From NCBI GenBank assembly GCA_020746875.1, contig JAGTJL010000009.1, positions 1,178,001 to 1,242,000 on the forward strand: a stretch of DNA of 64,000 bases, in the 5' to 3' direction. Under the pieces are notes generated by a model, which was not told the DNA's origin, made no database searches, and was given only the letters and a program-made list of their open reading frames with translations. Source of the DNA: Rhexocercosporidium sp. MPI-PUGE-AT-0058. Its lineage: Eukaryota; Ascomycota; Leotiomycetes; Helotiales. This document shows, piece after piece, positions 1 to 10,743 of the stretch (position 1 is the first letter of the stretch; each line of letters opens with the position of its first letter). Position numbers and translations under genes: made by a program.

Positions 1-657
1 CGTCGGGTCCAGACAGGACGTCCTGCGCAGGCGCAGGCGCCGTCTGTTGGCTCTCAGAGAGCCACAGTCGTGGATAGGGACCCCATTTCACCCCCACGGC
101 GAACGAACTCTCATGGGAGTAGCTCCTCTCAGTCGAGCTCTCTCTTCCGTAGACTTTTGGGCATAGTATCCAAGCCTGCGGGAGATATGTTAGAGGCAGC
201 TGTGGAGCGCGAGCCTGAGTCTGAGAATGGATCACCTGTTAAGAGAGTCCCAGCCTGGGAAGAGATGCGTGGAACCATGCGGCCTTGGACAGAGTTCTTC
301 GAGGCTGAGGCAGTCGGGCCCAGTCGATGGGCCCACGAGATGCAGGCCACTTTGGAGGAGACAGCTCAGGAAGTTGCGGCTTCCTTGAGGAATCCTCGGG
401 TTCCACCCCTTCACAATCTTGATCCCGAGCCCAGAGCTTTGCAGTTCGGATACAGGTCAAGAACAGCTCCTACTTCACACCCTGCTGAGCGTCCCCTTCC
501 TCCCCTTCCTCGTAGTGTTACTGTCTCACCTGAGACGACGCCTCTCTCACGGCCAGATACTGCTAGTTCCAGTTCCGCTTCTTCGCAGAGAAGTGGTGCC
601 TTGCGACGCATGAACGCGGTGAAGAATCTCCGTCAGGGATTCTCTTCCGGTAGCTGA
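1..657 (+). CDS. C-terminal part of an unknown protein (5' end outside window)
   Basis: The reading frame is open from base 1 to the TGA at 655-657, so only the last 218 codons of a longer gene or last exon are visible. There is no ATG near the left edge; the first in-frame ATG is at 187, in the middle of the frame, so a start inside the window is unlikely. The product is polar and low in complexity: Ser-rich tracts near the start, a short hydrophobic stretch (LFRRLLGIV), then Pro/Ser/Arg-rich sequence (LPPLPR) and a basic end. No catalytic domain is recognisable. It looks like the disordered tail of a fungal regulatory or membrane-associated protein, but I do not assign a function. Confidence 0.5.
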   Translation, partial: RRVQTGRPAQAQAPSVGSQRATVVDRDPISPPRRTNSHGSSSSQSSSLFRRLLGIVSKPAGDMLEAAVEREPESENGSPVKRVPAWEEMRGTMRPWTEFFEAEAVGPSRWAHEMQATLEETAQEVAASLRNPRVPPLHNLDPEPRALQFGYRSRTAPTSHPAERPLPPLPRSVTVSPETTPLSRPDTASSSSASSQRSGALRRMNAVKNLRQGFSSGS

Positions 658-3337
658 GCCAGCAGAGACTTGAGTTGTGAGAGTGTCCGTAGGTGAATAG
701 GTGTAAGACTAGAGTCGAGTGAGAGAAAGAGAAGAGAAGCGAAGTTTACGAAAAGGTGAGTTTTTTCGGAGTTCTGCCAGCATGTTTACTTCTTTTTCTT
801 TCAACGAATAGTTTCGAAGACGTACTCCCAATAAAAATGAAACTTGTACATACCCATTTAACATTCCAAAGTTCTAATCTGTGACACATGTCAAACACCC
901 ATACTACTCGACTCGCGTGAACTACATAAGTTATCAGTATAACTATGTTCGAGTTGGTATCAGATTGTGATTGACTTCTTGTAAAAGTTACGTGATGACT
1001 AAGCAATGTAATACTTTCAGTAAGCCATCTTTTCATCTCAGGAATAACTAATTAACGTCTATCCCTGTGTACCGAGACGCCCCCTGTAACGAGACAAAGC
1101 GTAGGTACTTCGAGTTCAAGCGATATAAAATCTATTAATTCCGAAATTATTATTGCGTCGTCGCCGCCCCTTGAATTTACAAAGAGCCTCCTTTTATACT
1201 AAAATAAGACCCCTTGATGTACGATAACACTATTAAACTTTTATCACCTTTTAAATACATACTTCGTAATTGTTAGAACAATCAGACTTTTGGCGTCTGT
1301 GCGGTATACTAGAAGCTTCCATTTTACAGGGGCTGTGCCAGGGAGTACTCCTAATGAATTTAAGATATGAATATGTCGCTTTTACTATGCAAATCAAGGG
1401 AAATCGTTATGGAACTAACACTTTAGGTACCTGTGCCTAAAACTCTAAACAAACCAACGACTCGAGACGATCGATTGAAGTGCGAGACTTTATACTTTGA
1501 CGCCGGCTAGACTTAAGCTCAAATCGCTTTTTAATTAAACTTAACTTTAAGTCAAATTAAATACGCTCTCTCTCATCGATTAACTCCTTAAAAGCACTGC
1601 ACCGGCTGTAAAGCTTTCCTTAATACGCTACAATGAAAATGTTTGATTCAATAGGTTATTGCGTCTAAAAAGAATCGTCGAACGCCTTAGGTTAATATCT
1701 TTCTTATTCTTAAGTAGAATTGCGGTCTTTAGGCAATTGTTACGAACGCCCCGCGTCCCGTGATACTTGACCCCGGGATAGCGTAGTACTCAGGACTATC
1801 TTCCGTATCATCAATACGACAGGAAAAGCGAATGTCCCCTCCAGCACCGAAGCCAGCTTCGCCGCAGCGGCCGCACAAGTCAAAAAGACCTAGCATAAGC
1901 GAGACTCACTAAGACCCACCACACCCTAGGTACCTTATCTACTGTACAGTACCTCTTGACGAACATGCTAAGACCCTGGAAAAAGTGCGCGTCTAGCCGT
2001 TGAGGGTTGCATTGCATGTGGGTAGTAGAAACATCGCGAGCCCAGTCCCATGCAGAAAGCGAGTATGCGGAGTTCAGTTGCGTCCGCATCTGCTGTGAGC
2101 CGCCCTGTGTCACGGCCAAGAGTGCGCCATCGCCGTTAAGCGAGCCTCATCACAACATACCTGGGGCGGCTTGTTGTTCCCCCATCTGTGCGGACCCACG
2201 AGAGGCATTTTTGCGTCTTGCGCTTACAATTACTCGTAATGGACTAATAGAATGCATAAGTGGCCCTTGCCCCGTAGTACAAATATGTATGGTGGGGCAA
2301 GGTTAAAACTGTCCTTTAAAGTCAACGCTACACTTGAGTCTTCTTTACGTAGCGTAGATAGAATCTAAGCATTTGAGAGTCCAGCCTTTGCAAAGTATTA
2401 ATAGATACACGAGTTTCCGCAGAAATAGTAGAGATTTTATGTGCTAAATAGGCGGTAGAATCTAAAAAGCGTGCGTAGTTATATGTAGCCTCCTTAATAA
2501 TCTACTCCCATTTCCCTATAACTTTATCTTATACAAGAATAACTTTTATACGACAACCGCACTTCTTTAAGCCAGTATTTAAGCGTCTTTTTATACCATA
2601 TATATCGATTTGCTTCCCTTTTGGCTTATATTTCCCCTCTCGATCGCAGACAAATACTACACGATTCGGCCGTGTATCTCGCTACATAAAAGCATAACCA
2701 TTTCCCCTAGCATGCGCTTAAATAGCAGAAAAACAAGAGGAGATATCACTATAAATTGCTGTAAGTGGCGGAGAGCCGCAGAGTTCGCCAGTAAAAGTTA
2801 ACATATTATTATATAATTAAAAAGTGTAAATAGCTTCTAAATCTAGGGTTACTTAAACTACCTTAGATGCATAGGTGGCCCTTGCCTGATTTAGCTATTT
2901 CCATGAGTGGATTTAGCTGTGGCCTAAATGAAGTAACAGCGATTTCCGACGCTCGTCCGCCCGAAGACAGATCCACAAAAAGACAGCTCCTGATTTTTTA
3001 CGTGCATCCGCGGTTATCGCCGCCCCGGCCCGGGAACTTTAAGGCGACGGGGACGGGCTTGGAAAGAGCTTAGATCGGCTCTGTCTGTGCACATGGGGGT
3101 GGTATCCTCTTCTTCTCTCATGAACTTCGGCGGCTGCGCTGTCTGGTGAGGATGAGGCAAAATCGGTGGTCAGGATATCCGTGTTACGACAAGAGTGGGA
3201 AACATTGCGAAGACGAGAAAAATTGAAGCCGGTCTATATCGGCTCCACCACTTTCAACAGGCTGATCCGAGAAATGTGCAGTCTGTACCTAGATAATTGA
3301 TTCATTGAAAAGGTATGTAGTACAATTGACTTGAGGC
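658..3337. other. AT-rich gene-poor region, probably decayed repeat DNA
   Basis: No convincing gene. From about 1080 to 2900 the sequence is visibly rich in A and T with many TpA steps and frequent stops in all frames, broken by a more GC-balanced island at about 1740-2230. This is how mutated (RIP-like) transposon remnants look in Pezizomycotina, but no transposase or reverse-transcriptase motif could be read. A 20-bp sequence occurs twice (see the repeat entry). Confidence 0.5.
2252..2886. repeat. 20-bp direct repeat pair, copies 615 bp apart
   Basis: Copies at 2252-2271 and 2867-2886 differ at one base (A versus G), a transition. Just after the first copy, a 9-bp inverted pair (CCTTGCCCC / GGGGCAAGG) lies at about 2265-2301. 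The pair sits inside the AT-rich block and may mark ends of a decayed repeat. No target duplication was identified. Confidence 0.45.
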
Positions 3338-4433
3338 TCATAGTGCCCTGGGAACTCCAACTCGTTGAATCTTGCAATTCGACAGATTATCCCACGGATC
3401 TGAGCCCTCCCAACCCTTTGCTACCCATCGACCGCTTAACACAGGCGGCGGCATGTTCTCATACATTGCCGGAAATGGAAGGCTGAGCACGAAATGATTT
3501 GGTTGAGTGACTTGCTTGATTGGTTCCAACAATTCTGTAGCATTGTCTAGGCTTATTGCTTCCCAGCGGTCGTCCACGTTAAGCTTTACGTAAAGCTGAC
3601 GCAGTCCAGTCATCGCCGCCATAATACGCCATATGTTCAGCCATGCTCTTTGGCGTTTACGGAGCGTGATTAATCCCGAATCGGAACAACGACCTCGCCA
3701 GAAGGACTCGCTGAATGGAGGTGGGCCCCAGAAATCCCAGGAAAACCGTAGGTTGCGGATCGTGTCGACACGTTGGGGTAGTAGGGTGAGGGGGAGGAAC
3801 TCTATAGTCGTGGGGTAAGAAACGGTGAAAGTGTTCGAGGTATATAGAATATCGATAGCTTCTTGATAACTGTGATATGAATGTGTTAGTAAAAGGGTGT
3901 GAAAAGTAATGAAGGCTTGGAGTTCTTTATGAAACTTACATTTGTTTACATGTTTTAAGAAGAGATAACGGCCTTCCCGATCCTTCTGATAATTGAGGCC
4001 GGTGATTTGGATCATCGCCAGGACGGGCACAACGTCCATCACATGTGCGTGGGTCAGCTGACATGCAATTTTTACAGCCTAGATGATCATGATCACGATC
4101 CTGTTGATGCCAAAGATGAATCGTTTGAGCACCAAGAACGTGGAACCAGATTTTCTGACGGATCTCCAGTGGCAAAATCTCGAGGAGATTCCCTTGTGCT
4201 TGAGCTTGAGCTGCCGACACATAGTCGAGCGAGGGGATAGCACTTTGTAAATCCGGATGTGGAAGTAGACACGGAGATGAAGGTCGTGTAATCGGGAGGC
4301 GATCGATTTGAAGACGAGAAGATGGTAAATCGTAATCGTATGGGTCGCTCCGGCGAAAGGGTATGGGCGTCCAGGGTGCCAAGCTAGGGAAAAGCTTGAT
4401 GAGCCAACCTGGAGAGGGAGAAAATTGTGACAT
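3338..4433 (-). CDS. DUF7730-type protein (2 exons)
   Basis: Exons 4433-3940 and 3869-3338, joined across a GTAAGT...CACAG intron of 70 nt, give 341 aa. The splice restores the family hallmark: LPLEIRQKIW near residue 90, then KTCKQ joined to IYQEAIDILYTSNTF. This matches the fungal pattern of an F-box-like start followed by a TCRQIYxEA helix and a strand. A charged Cys/His-rich loop (HDHLGCKNC...CDGRC) lies between them. The C-terminal half is Leu-rich with no catalytic motif. DUF7730 proteins are widespread in Pezizomycotina and functionally uncharacterised; a protein-interaction role is only a guess. The start ATG at 4433 is the only one in the open frame upstream of the conserved block. 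Confidence 0.8.
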
Positions 4434-5126
4434 GATCTGGCTGGTAGTAAATAATAGGGGATTGGATAATTCCGATTTGAACTTTCAAGTGTGCGTGTCG
4501 TATGGAGATGGACTGTGAGATGCCAAAATCCAAAATAAAATTAATGAGAAGACTGAGGTGTCAATTGTCAATCGTACCTAGGTAAGTGATCGTGGGATCC
4601 AGCCCCCCTGGTGGCAAGTATATCCGCTTCGCCTGGCGCGCGTGTACGGCTCGGCTCCTTGGCGCGCAGGTTAGGTCCATATAAGCGTTTTGCGGTAGAT
4701 TCGCGATTTTTATAACCTTCCTCATTGCGACGGCGCTCCGGAAGGCTAGCGTCAATATGTCCGTCTCCCACCTTCGCCGAGTGAAATATCTGGTGAGAAC
4801 ATTGACTGGCTCGGCCAAACAACGAGGTAGGCAAACCCTTCGAATCAGTACAGTTGTAGCCTTTGCTTATGAGGGTCTGTAGCATCGAGAATATACCTAG
4901 TTCTATCTTCGCGCCAAGGAGCTTTTTTGACCACGGGTGTTATTCATTCGGTGTTAACTCTTACAGAGCGTAGAGGCCCCCTTGGCAAATGTCACATACA
5001 AAACACACGACTTTGCAGACGCAAAGGACGCCAAGGGGGCCTCTACACCCTGTAGGAGTTAACTTCATAACGCTGTGCGGCGATGCCGACCCTAGTCTGG
5101 GGGCGAACTCATCCGGTCCGTTTTCT
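4434..5126. other. Intergenic, holds a foldback repeat
   Basis: No gene recognised between the DUF7730 start and the 3' end of the HET gene. The only clear structure is the inverted repeat at 4953-5063. Confidence 0.6.
4953..5063. mobile_element. 111-bp foldback / MITE-like inverted repeat
   Basis: Two 34-bp arms (4953-4986 and 5030-5063) are inverted copies of each other with three mismatches, all transitions. Both outer ends read GTTAAC and both inner ends hold an unbroken GTAGAGGCCCCCTTGGC. The 43-bp loop has no coding potential. A TTCAT pentamer occurs at 5064-5068 and again 5 bp outside the left arm (4943-4947), so a target duplication is suggested but not clean. It could be a small non-autonomous DNA element or a hairpin at the end of the HET transcript, whose stop is 64 bp away. 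Confidence 0.6.
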
Positions 5127-7317
5127 TCATAAAGCAGAGGCGACTTTGAAACGACGATCTTCTGGAGTGTGATTGGGTATTAAAATCCCTTTGAGAACGA
5201 TCTGACCAAAGTATTGTACTCTATCATGTTTCTCCAGCTTGATATCAAGCAATTCGATCACAGCCCAGTGGGACGGATATTCTTTCTGCATGTATTCAAC
5301 CGTTCGACCCACCGATCCCCAAGACCAGCTTGGGAAGGCGTTTAAGACTGCGAGCGATGCAGGATCCACTATGCCTTTGTAACCTTTTGAGATCCACAAG
5401 AGATCTTGCTGAAAGTTACGGCGCCATACCCCGGCAAAGCATTTGTCGTTATCAAGGAAAGGTGCTAGAAATTTGGCTATGCCCTCGATTGCTGTAAGTT
5501 TATCTGATAGAACTGTGAGATCTCGGCAAGTATAATCCTCGACAAGCCTATGCCACAGCTCATACCCACTTATCGACTGTGCTGACTGCGTCGCCCAACC
5601 TTGCAGATCTGGGAAATTCACTTCATGTATGTTGCTCCGCATGTTTGTAGTACTTTTCACCGTGGCTTCACGCCAGCGCCATTCCTTATCGTCTGGAATT
5701 CCTGCTGGATAATTCTCAGAACAGTTCCAGCGGGTACATGTCCAGTATATTCCAGAACGCATAATGCTTAGAGTGCGGCGAGGTAGCACAGACTCCTGTA
5801 ATGTCCAGCCACGCGTATCCAGCTCACCCCCTGGACGCCATAGATTCTGTTTTCTGTCTGCTTTGCTCTTTGGGCGGAATCGGTGGTAGTCCCTTTGCCA
5901 ATCTTTGTCAGAGTCGACCATGGCAATGGTAAGTGACGAAAAATGGTAGATCTTGTCCATTTCAGCAGCCTGATCTTGCCAATCCTCGGCCATGTCTTGA
6001 ACTATGCACAAAGCGTCGACCCACATATACTTGAAACCGAGGTCCCGGGCAACTGCCATGGCGTGCTGAATAGTTTGAGAAAGTTCTTTGGCAGGGATTG
6101 CGTGCTGAAAGTTGGAAAGGTTATCTTGTCTTAATACGACCGCAAACTCCATCCAGCGATAGCTGAGAGTACAATATGAGACTCGCTGATTAGGATGTGT
6201 TTCAATGAGATTCAATTTATCCAAAACTATTAGTCGCTTGGTGAGAAAAGCTTCGCCTTGATTAGGATTGCATTGTTTATGGCTTTTTAGGCAGCGAAGC
6301 AACCAATAAGTTGGCAGTGTGAGACGTTTCTCAAAAGCCATTTGGTCGTGACTTGTTAGGGATCCGCGCAACTGGAGAATTTGCAAGAGATCCTCTGCCA
6401 TCTCTCAGCTTTTATTCCAAAATGTGCCATGGTGATTCGCACATACCTTCGCAATTTTTTGACTGCATGAACAGACACGCAGTCTCTGAAGGGACTATAA
6501 CCCCTCGAGCTGTGGTTGGAAGAGCAACTTCAGGGTCCACCGGCTCAAGAGATGTCCTACATATATGGCAGCGTTTTCTGAACCCATAGTCGAAAGCATT
6601 CTCAGCCGGTATCCATCTGCATATCATCTCTGCCTTTCGCTTCCAAATATTAGCAGCATCTACGTCTTGGTGAGATAGGCCTGACGAGCATCGGCTACAG
6701 TGCTTCTCCTCGTTTTCTCCAGCAACACTTATCCCAAATGCCTCTCGAAGCCTATTCTCCAGAAATAAACCATGGCTGTTTAGTGGCCTGTTCTACACGA
6801 TCTGCAGACACATCCGCTCGGGCAATTTCCCGGCTTGAAAATCTAGCATTTCTTGCTTCACAGTAGATGGATAGAGTAACAAGCGTGTTGGTTTAGGGAG
6901 GCATGTCAATCCAAACTCGACTAGAACCTAGAAGACATCCTCACAGCGCTGTCGGATCGCAACGCTCATGGGTGTCTCTGCTCGATACGTCGGCTCAGTA
7001 GTTGCACCATTGTCTAGTAAAAACCGTACCATGTGGGCATGGCCACCCCGAATAGCATAGAAGAGAGGCGTCCAAAATAGGGTCGGTTTTTCAGGCCGAC
7101 GTTTTGCACTATCTAATGTGTAAGCCATTGAGTTTACTGATATCCCATAGCCAATTGCGAGACGTGCGAGGGGAAGGTCGTTCAGGATCACAGCGGCGTG
7201 GAGGAGGGTTTTGAGCTTGATAGACGTCGAACAAGGATCGACACCTTCCAAGACAAGTTGTTGGATTCGTGTGCCGGCATCTGCCGGACTCTCCAGAATA
7301 TAACGTTTCCAGTCCAT
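5127..7317 (-). pseudogene. Ankyrin / Cys-cluster / HET-domain protein gene with two in-frame stops
   Basis: One frame runs from ATG 7317 to 6447, is spliced by a GTATGT intron (6446-6395) and continues at 6394-5127. It encodes ankyrin-like sequence (DLPLARLAIGYGISVN; GGHAHMVRFLLDNGATTEP), then a Cys cluster (CSRC at about 6690, CHIC at about 6560), then a HET domain (YCTLSYRWME, LGFKYMWVDALCIVQD, RGWTLQESVLPRRTLS). HET domains take part in nonself recognition and cell death in fungi. TAG codons interrupt the frame at 6928-6930 and 6793-6795. The sequence after the first stop (VLVEFG) completes an ankyrin helix, so these are probably true lesions. The alternative is one 135-nt intron with a poor GTCTTC donor ending exactly at the second TAG. 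The intact last exon could still be expressed as a HET-only protein. Confidence 0.7.
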
Positions 7318-8677
7318 TGTGTGAGTTTTGTACAGTACTAAACCGGAACCCTAGATCGTAAGTCTCAAATGAGAAGAATCATACCTTCTCAAGGTAACGG
7401 GTAGGCAGTAGATCGAAAGCAAAACGCTAGGAAGTGCTCGGACATAGCTGTTACGAAGAACGAAGCAAAACCCCCTTCCTTCTGGTGAAAATAAAGCGGC
7501 ATAATACGCGTGACGTGAAGAAGGTTATGAAAGAAGCGGGAAGACAAAAGGCCGAACCCACTGCGTTCTCTTATCTTCGAAACACCTTCTCTCTTTTAGC
7601 TCTTTAATAACATACACATATGACATGGGAGATATTGCTTTGAGTTGAAAGCTTGGACAGCATTAAGTACAAGGTAGGATAGTTACAAAGATAAATGCCC
7701 ATTTTCGTTGAGATTTTTGCAATTTTGGTGGGGTTATCCGCTTTACTACGGGATTCTCGCTTCGCAGGGATGGGGGGTTAACACATGTGACCAACTAACT
7801 CAACCCTGCTGGGACAAACCGGAATGGATCAAAAATTGGGCCGAACGGAATAATAAAAGGCCGAAACCACTGCACTCTCTTCGAAGAACCTTCTTATTTT
7901 AACCTTCGGTCAAAAGTTCGAAGGCACATAGCGAGCCGAGGCGTGACTTTCGTAAGTTGTGTCTCGACTAATATATATTACTAAGCACTGAAACATGTAG
8001 ACCCCTCGTCGCACCGGCGTAACTCCCGGAGTTTATTCTTTTCCTTTCTAAATACTTTTAAAATTTGGAGCTATAATATTTCATGATAGGACCTTTTCTT
8101 AAGTGCTCCGAATTTTGAAAAAACTTTAAACGTCGCAATTAAAAAGGGGGGAACAGCGAAAGCGGCGATCAATGGCGTAAGTGAAACAATCGACAGCATA
8201 ATCAACCGCACTCTTTTTTTTGTTGCTAAGTGGTCTCCTGAGAGACAAATAGTCAAAGAAAGTAACATATAAATAACAACTTCGTAGACTTGCCGAGAAA
8301 AAAATTGTGATTCCAAAACTATGGATTCGTGTCGTTACAGGGGGCGTCTCGGGACGCAGGGACAGACGTTATGTAGCAGCAACCAGTGTTCGAAACTCAG
8401 TTTATGGTCCAGAATTCGGATAGCGAGATGAATTTTCATCACCGAAACATGGCAGCGGATAAAGATCCACTCAGCAAGCAAAGGGTCCGCAATTCTAAAC
8501 ATTTTCCACTTCAAAATCTGTTTTATTTCGTTCTGGTTTTCTGTCTCTGGTTTGATATGACTTCTACTCTTTCTTTTCTATTCTATTCTGTACACCCAGT
8601 CTGTGAATCCAGGGAAACTACCCAACGCCGTGAAGCTCGGCATCTAGCTACATACATAGAATTTCTGATCTAGATCT
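7318..8677. other. Intergenic, AT-rich, with a diverged direct repeat
   Basis: No convincing gene. Short open frames here (for example around 7708-7902 and 8071-8316) have no recognisable product and lie in AT-rich sequence. Contains the repeat pair at 7544-7590 and 7853-7894. Confidence 0.5.
7544..7894. repeat. Diverged direct repeat of about 45 bp, copies 300 bp apart
   Basis: Copies 7544-7590 and 7853-7894 share AAAAGGCCGAA, CCACTGC, CTCTT, CGAA and ACCTTCT blocks. One 4-bp indel and several substitutions separate them. Likely remnants of a repeated element; no function seen. Confidence 0.5.
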
Positions 8678-9937
8678 TTAATCCGAAACGCCATAATGCT
8701 GAGATCCCATCTCATAAAGTCTCGAAATCGCTCTTCCCACAGCAAATCCAACATCCGTGTCCCCAGCACCACCAGTAGCCAACGAAGCCTCTGCAAGACC
8801 AGTAGCAGACCATTCCATCTCCCCAATAAAAGTACTCATCATACTCGAGCTACTCCCTCCCTCTCCTTTGACAGTCATCTGTTTCCCTAGAGCTTCTTTC
8901 AGCTGTCCCTCAACATGCAACTTCTTCGGCACGATATTCGAGAAGACCTCAAACAGCGGTACGCTTGACAAACAAACAATCCGAGTCTTCGTCTCATAAG
9001 CGAGATCTACGAGCGTGATGAACCGCCTCACGAAATCTAATTCGTCAGACGCGAACTTACGTAGGCCTGTAAGGTATATCACATTTGCAGTTTTGCAAAG
9101 CGCATAATAATCCGCCGATCCTAAGAAATTCTGGCACAGATCCTCAAAAGTGCTACTCACAACCAGCCCTTTCTCGTCCCTCGATTCCGCCGCCATAACC
9201 ATCAACTGCCGACTCATCAACACGGGGATGACCCTCCTCTCTAGCTCCACAGGCCCAACTCGTCCCCTCAAACTCCCCTCAAACTCCCTAGCATCAGTAA
9301 AGAAAACATCCACTCTATCCTTCCCACCACCCGTACTAATCCTATAATCCTCCTTCCCCTCCATTCTCCAGACCTCACAGTTCCTCCTTAACTCTCCTAT
9401 GAAGGGGAGGAATAAATCGCGGTTTAAACCATTCTCGTACAAATTCTCGGGAAGTCGATTACTCGTGCTGACCATGACGCCTCCGCTCTCCCATATGGAG
9501 TTGAAGAGTCTCTTGAGGATCAACGCATCCGCGATGTCCGTGACTTGAAATTCATCAAAACATAACACTTGACTCTGAGCACGTACATCACGCCCGATTT
9601 GGAGGAGCGGGTCGCCTGTGTAGGTGGGTGACGAGCGAGCGTGGTGCAGACGCGTGTGGATGTCCATCATGAATTCGTAGAAGTGGATGCGGCGGTGGGT
9701 TATTGAGGGGTGGAGGGTTGAGGCGAAGAGGTCGGCGACGCGGGATTTTCCTGTTCCAACATCGCCGTAGATGTAGACTCCTTGTAAGGGGACGTGGGAC
9801 TTCGATTTGGTGAGTTGGAGGAGGGATGTTTGAAGGTTGGCGAGCCTGTTCACTAGCGCGAGTTGGCCTGGGTTGGGGGTGAGACGTTGTCGCTTGAGAA
9901 GCGCGGCGTAGGCTGATTTGAGGCCAATCTGGGACAT
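8678..9937 (-). CDS. AFG1: AFG1/LACE1 (ZapE-like) mitochondrial AAA-type ATPase
   Basis: 419 aa, single exon. Walker A GDVGTGKS at residues 58-65 and Walker B VLCFDEF near 124-130 (Asp128, Glu129), followed by QVTDIADALIL, the family signature. Further family blocks are GGVMVSTSNRLPENLYENGL, SADYYALCKTANVIYLTG and RRFITLVDLAYE. Yeast Afg1 is a mitochondrial inner-membrane ATPase that helps degrade cytochrome oxidase subunits; bacterial ZapE is the homologue. The product starts directly at MSQIGLKSAY with no clear mitochondrial presequence, and it is shorter than yeast Afg1. An upstream exon is possible, because the ATG is preceded by ACAATAG, an acceptor-like context, but no matching donor was found. 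A Ser-rich insert near residue 360 is probably a loop. Confidence 0.93.
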   Translation of the reverse strand: MSQIGLKSAYAALLKRQRLTPNPGQLALVNRLANLQTSLLQLTKSKSHVPLQGVYIYGDVGTGKSRVADLFASTLHPSITHRRIHFYEFMMDIHTRLHHARSSPTYTGDPLLQIGRDVRAQSQVLCFDEFQVTDIADALILKRLFNSIWESGGVMVSTSNRLPENLYENGLNRDLFLPFIGELRRNCEVWRMEGKEDYRISTGGGKDRVDVFFTDAREFEGSLRGRVGPVELERRVIPVLMSRQLMVMAAESRDEKGLVVSSTFEDLCQNFLGSADYYALCKTANVIYLTGLRKFASDELDFVRRFITLVDLAYETKTRIVCLSSVPLFEVFSNIVPKKLHVEGQLKEALGKQMTVKGEGGSSSSMMSTFIGEMEWSATGLAEASLATGGAGDTDVGFAVGRAISRLYEMGSQHYGVSD

Positions 9938-10743
9938 TCTATTGTAAATTCAAGAAGATGGAGGTAGCTCATCCTCTGTGGCTGAAAGGGATTGCTGCGT
10001 GGGAATGTTGTCGTCGTCGACGATGCAAGCGTCATTGCTTCAGAAGCGAAAATGATGCCAAGCACTAGTCCAGTTATGGAAGCGAGTTTGTTTACTTTAG
10101 CCCCTATACTAAACTCCGATCATTCATTGACTCATATGTGGCGATAGTACCATCATCCCGCAGTTAGCTCTTCTGACTGAATTTATTTGCATTATTTTCC
10201 CCCTCTTGCCCCACCTTCACTTCCTTGTTCTTTCCTTGCTCTGATAGCTGTTCTCATTCCCCTCCTTGACGAAATAGCTCGAGCGCGCTCACCGGAAGTG
10301 CATTTGGGATATCCTATGCAGTTGGTGAGAACTTGCCAGACTTTTTGAATTCAAGAACCACATCTTACTATTTTTCTTTTCTTGGTTTTGATATTGGGCC
10401 GGCTTGGATCAATAGAATGAATTTTATGTTGCCTGTACGCACTCTAGAGACAAATTCGATTAACTATAGCATTTGATTAGGCTCAAAACATTTGACAGCC
10501 TCCATCGCCATCCCTCGCTAACTTTGCTCTCATGCGTTTAATTTTCTTCAAATATACTTCCCGCCACACAAGCACACCAGAAGGCTTCTCCAGATCAGAT
10601 GGTACCAGCAGTATTGTAACACAACCCATATTGGAATCGATCACAAGCACCTAGTTTCTCTCTACCTCGACCTCTGTTGTCTTTCGTCTTTGATTACGAG
10701 GCATGACCAACGTCTAATCTAGCCAGCGCTGGCTTGAAATGAT
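9938..10743. other. Intergenic, no gene seen
   Basis: Promoter side of the AFG1 gene and 3' flank of the 2EXR pseudogene. Pyrimidine-rich tracts at about 10200-10260 on the + strand; nothing else recognised. Confidence 0.5.

Noticed and set aside
1880..2119. 79-codon minus-strand frame in the GC-balanced island of the left AT-rich block, considered as a transposase remnant
   Set aside because: No catalytic motif or terminal repeat could be tied to it.
6412..6627. Separate small gene (MICRWIPAENAFDYG...) ahead of the HET exon
   Set aside because: Its frame is open far upstream of that Met and joins the HET exon through a good intron, so it is an internal part of the larger gene.
8071..8316. 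81-codon hydrophobic minus-strand frame that looks like a small membrane protein
   Set aside because: AT-rich DNA gives Leu/Ile/Phe-rich translations by chance; no neighbour or motif supports it.
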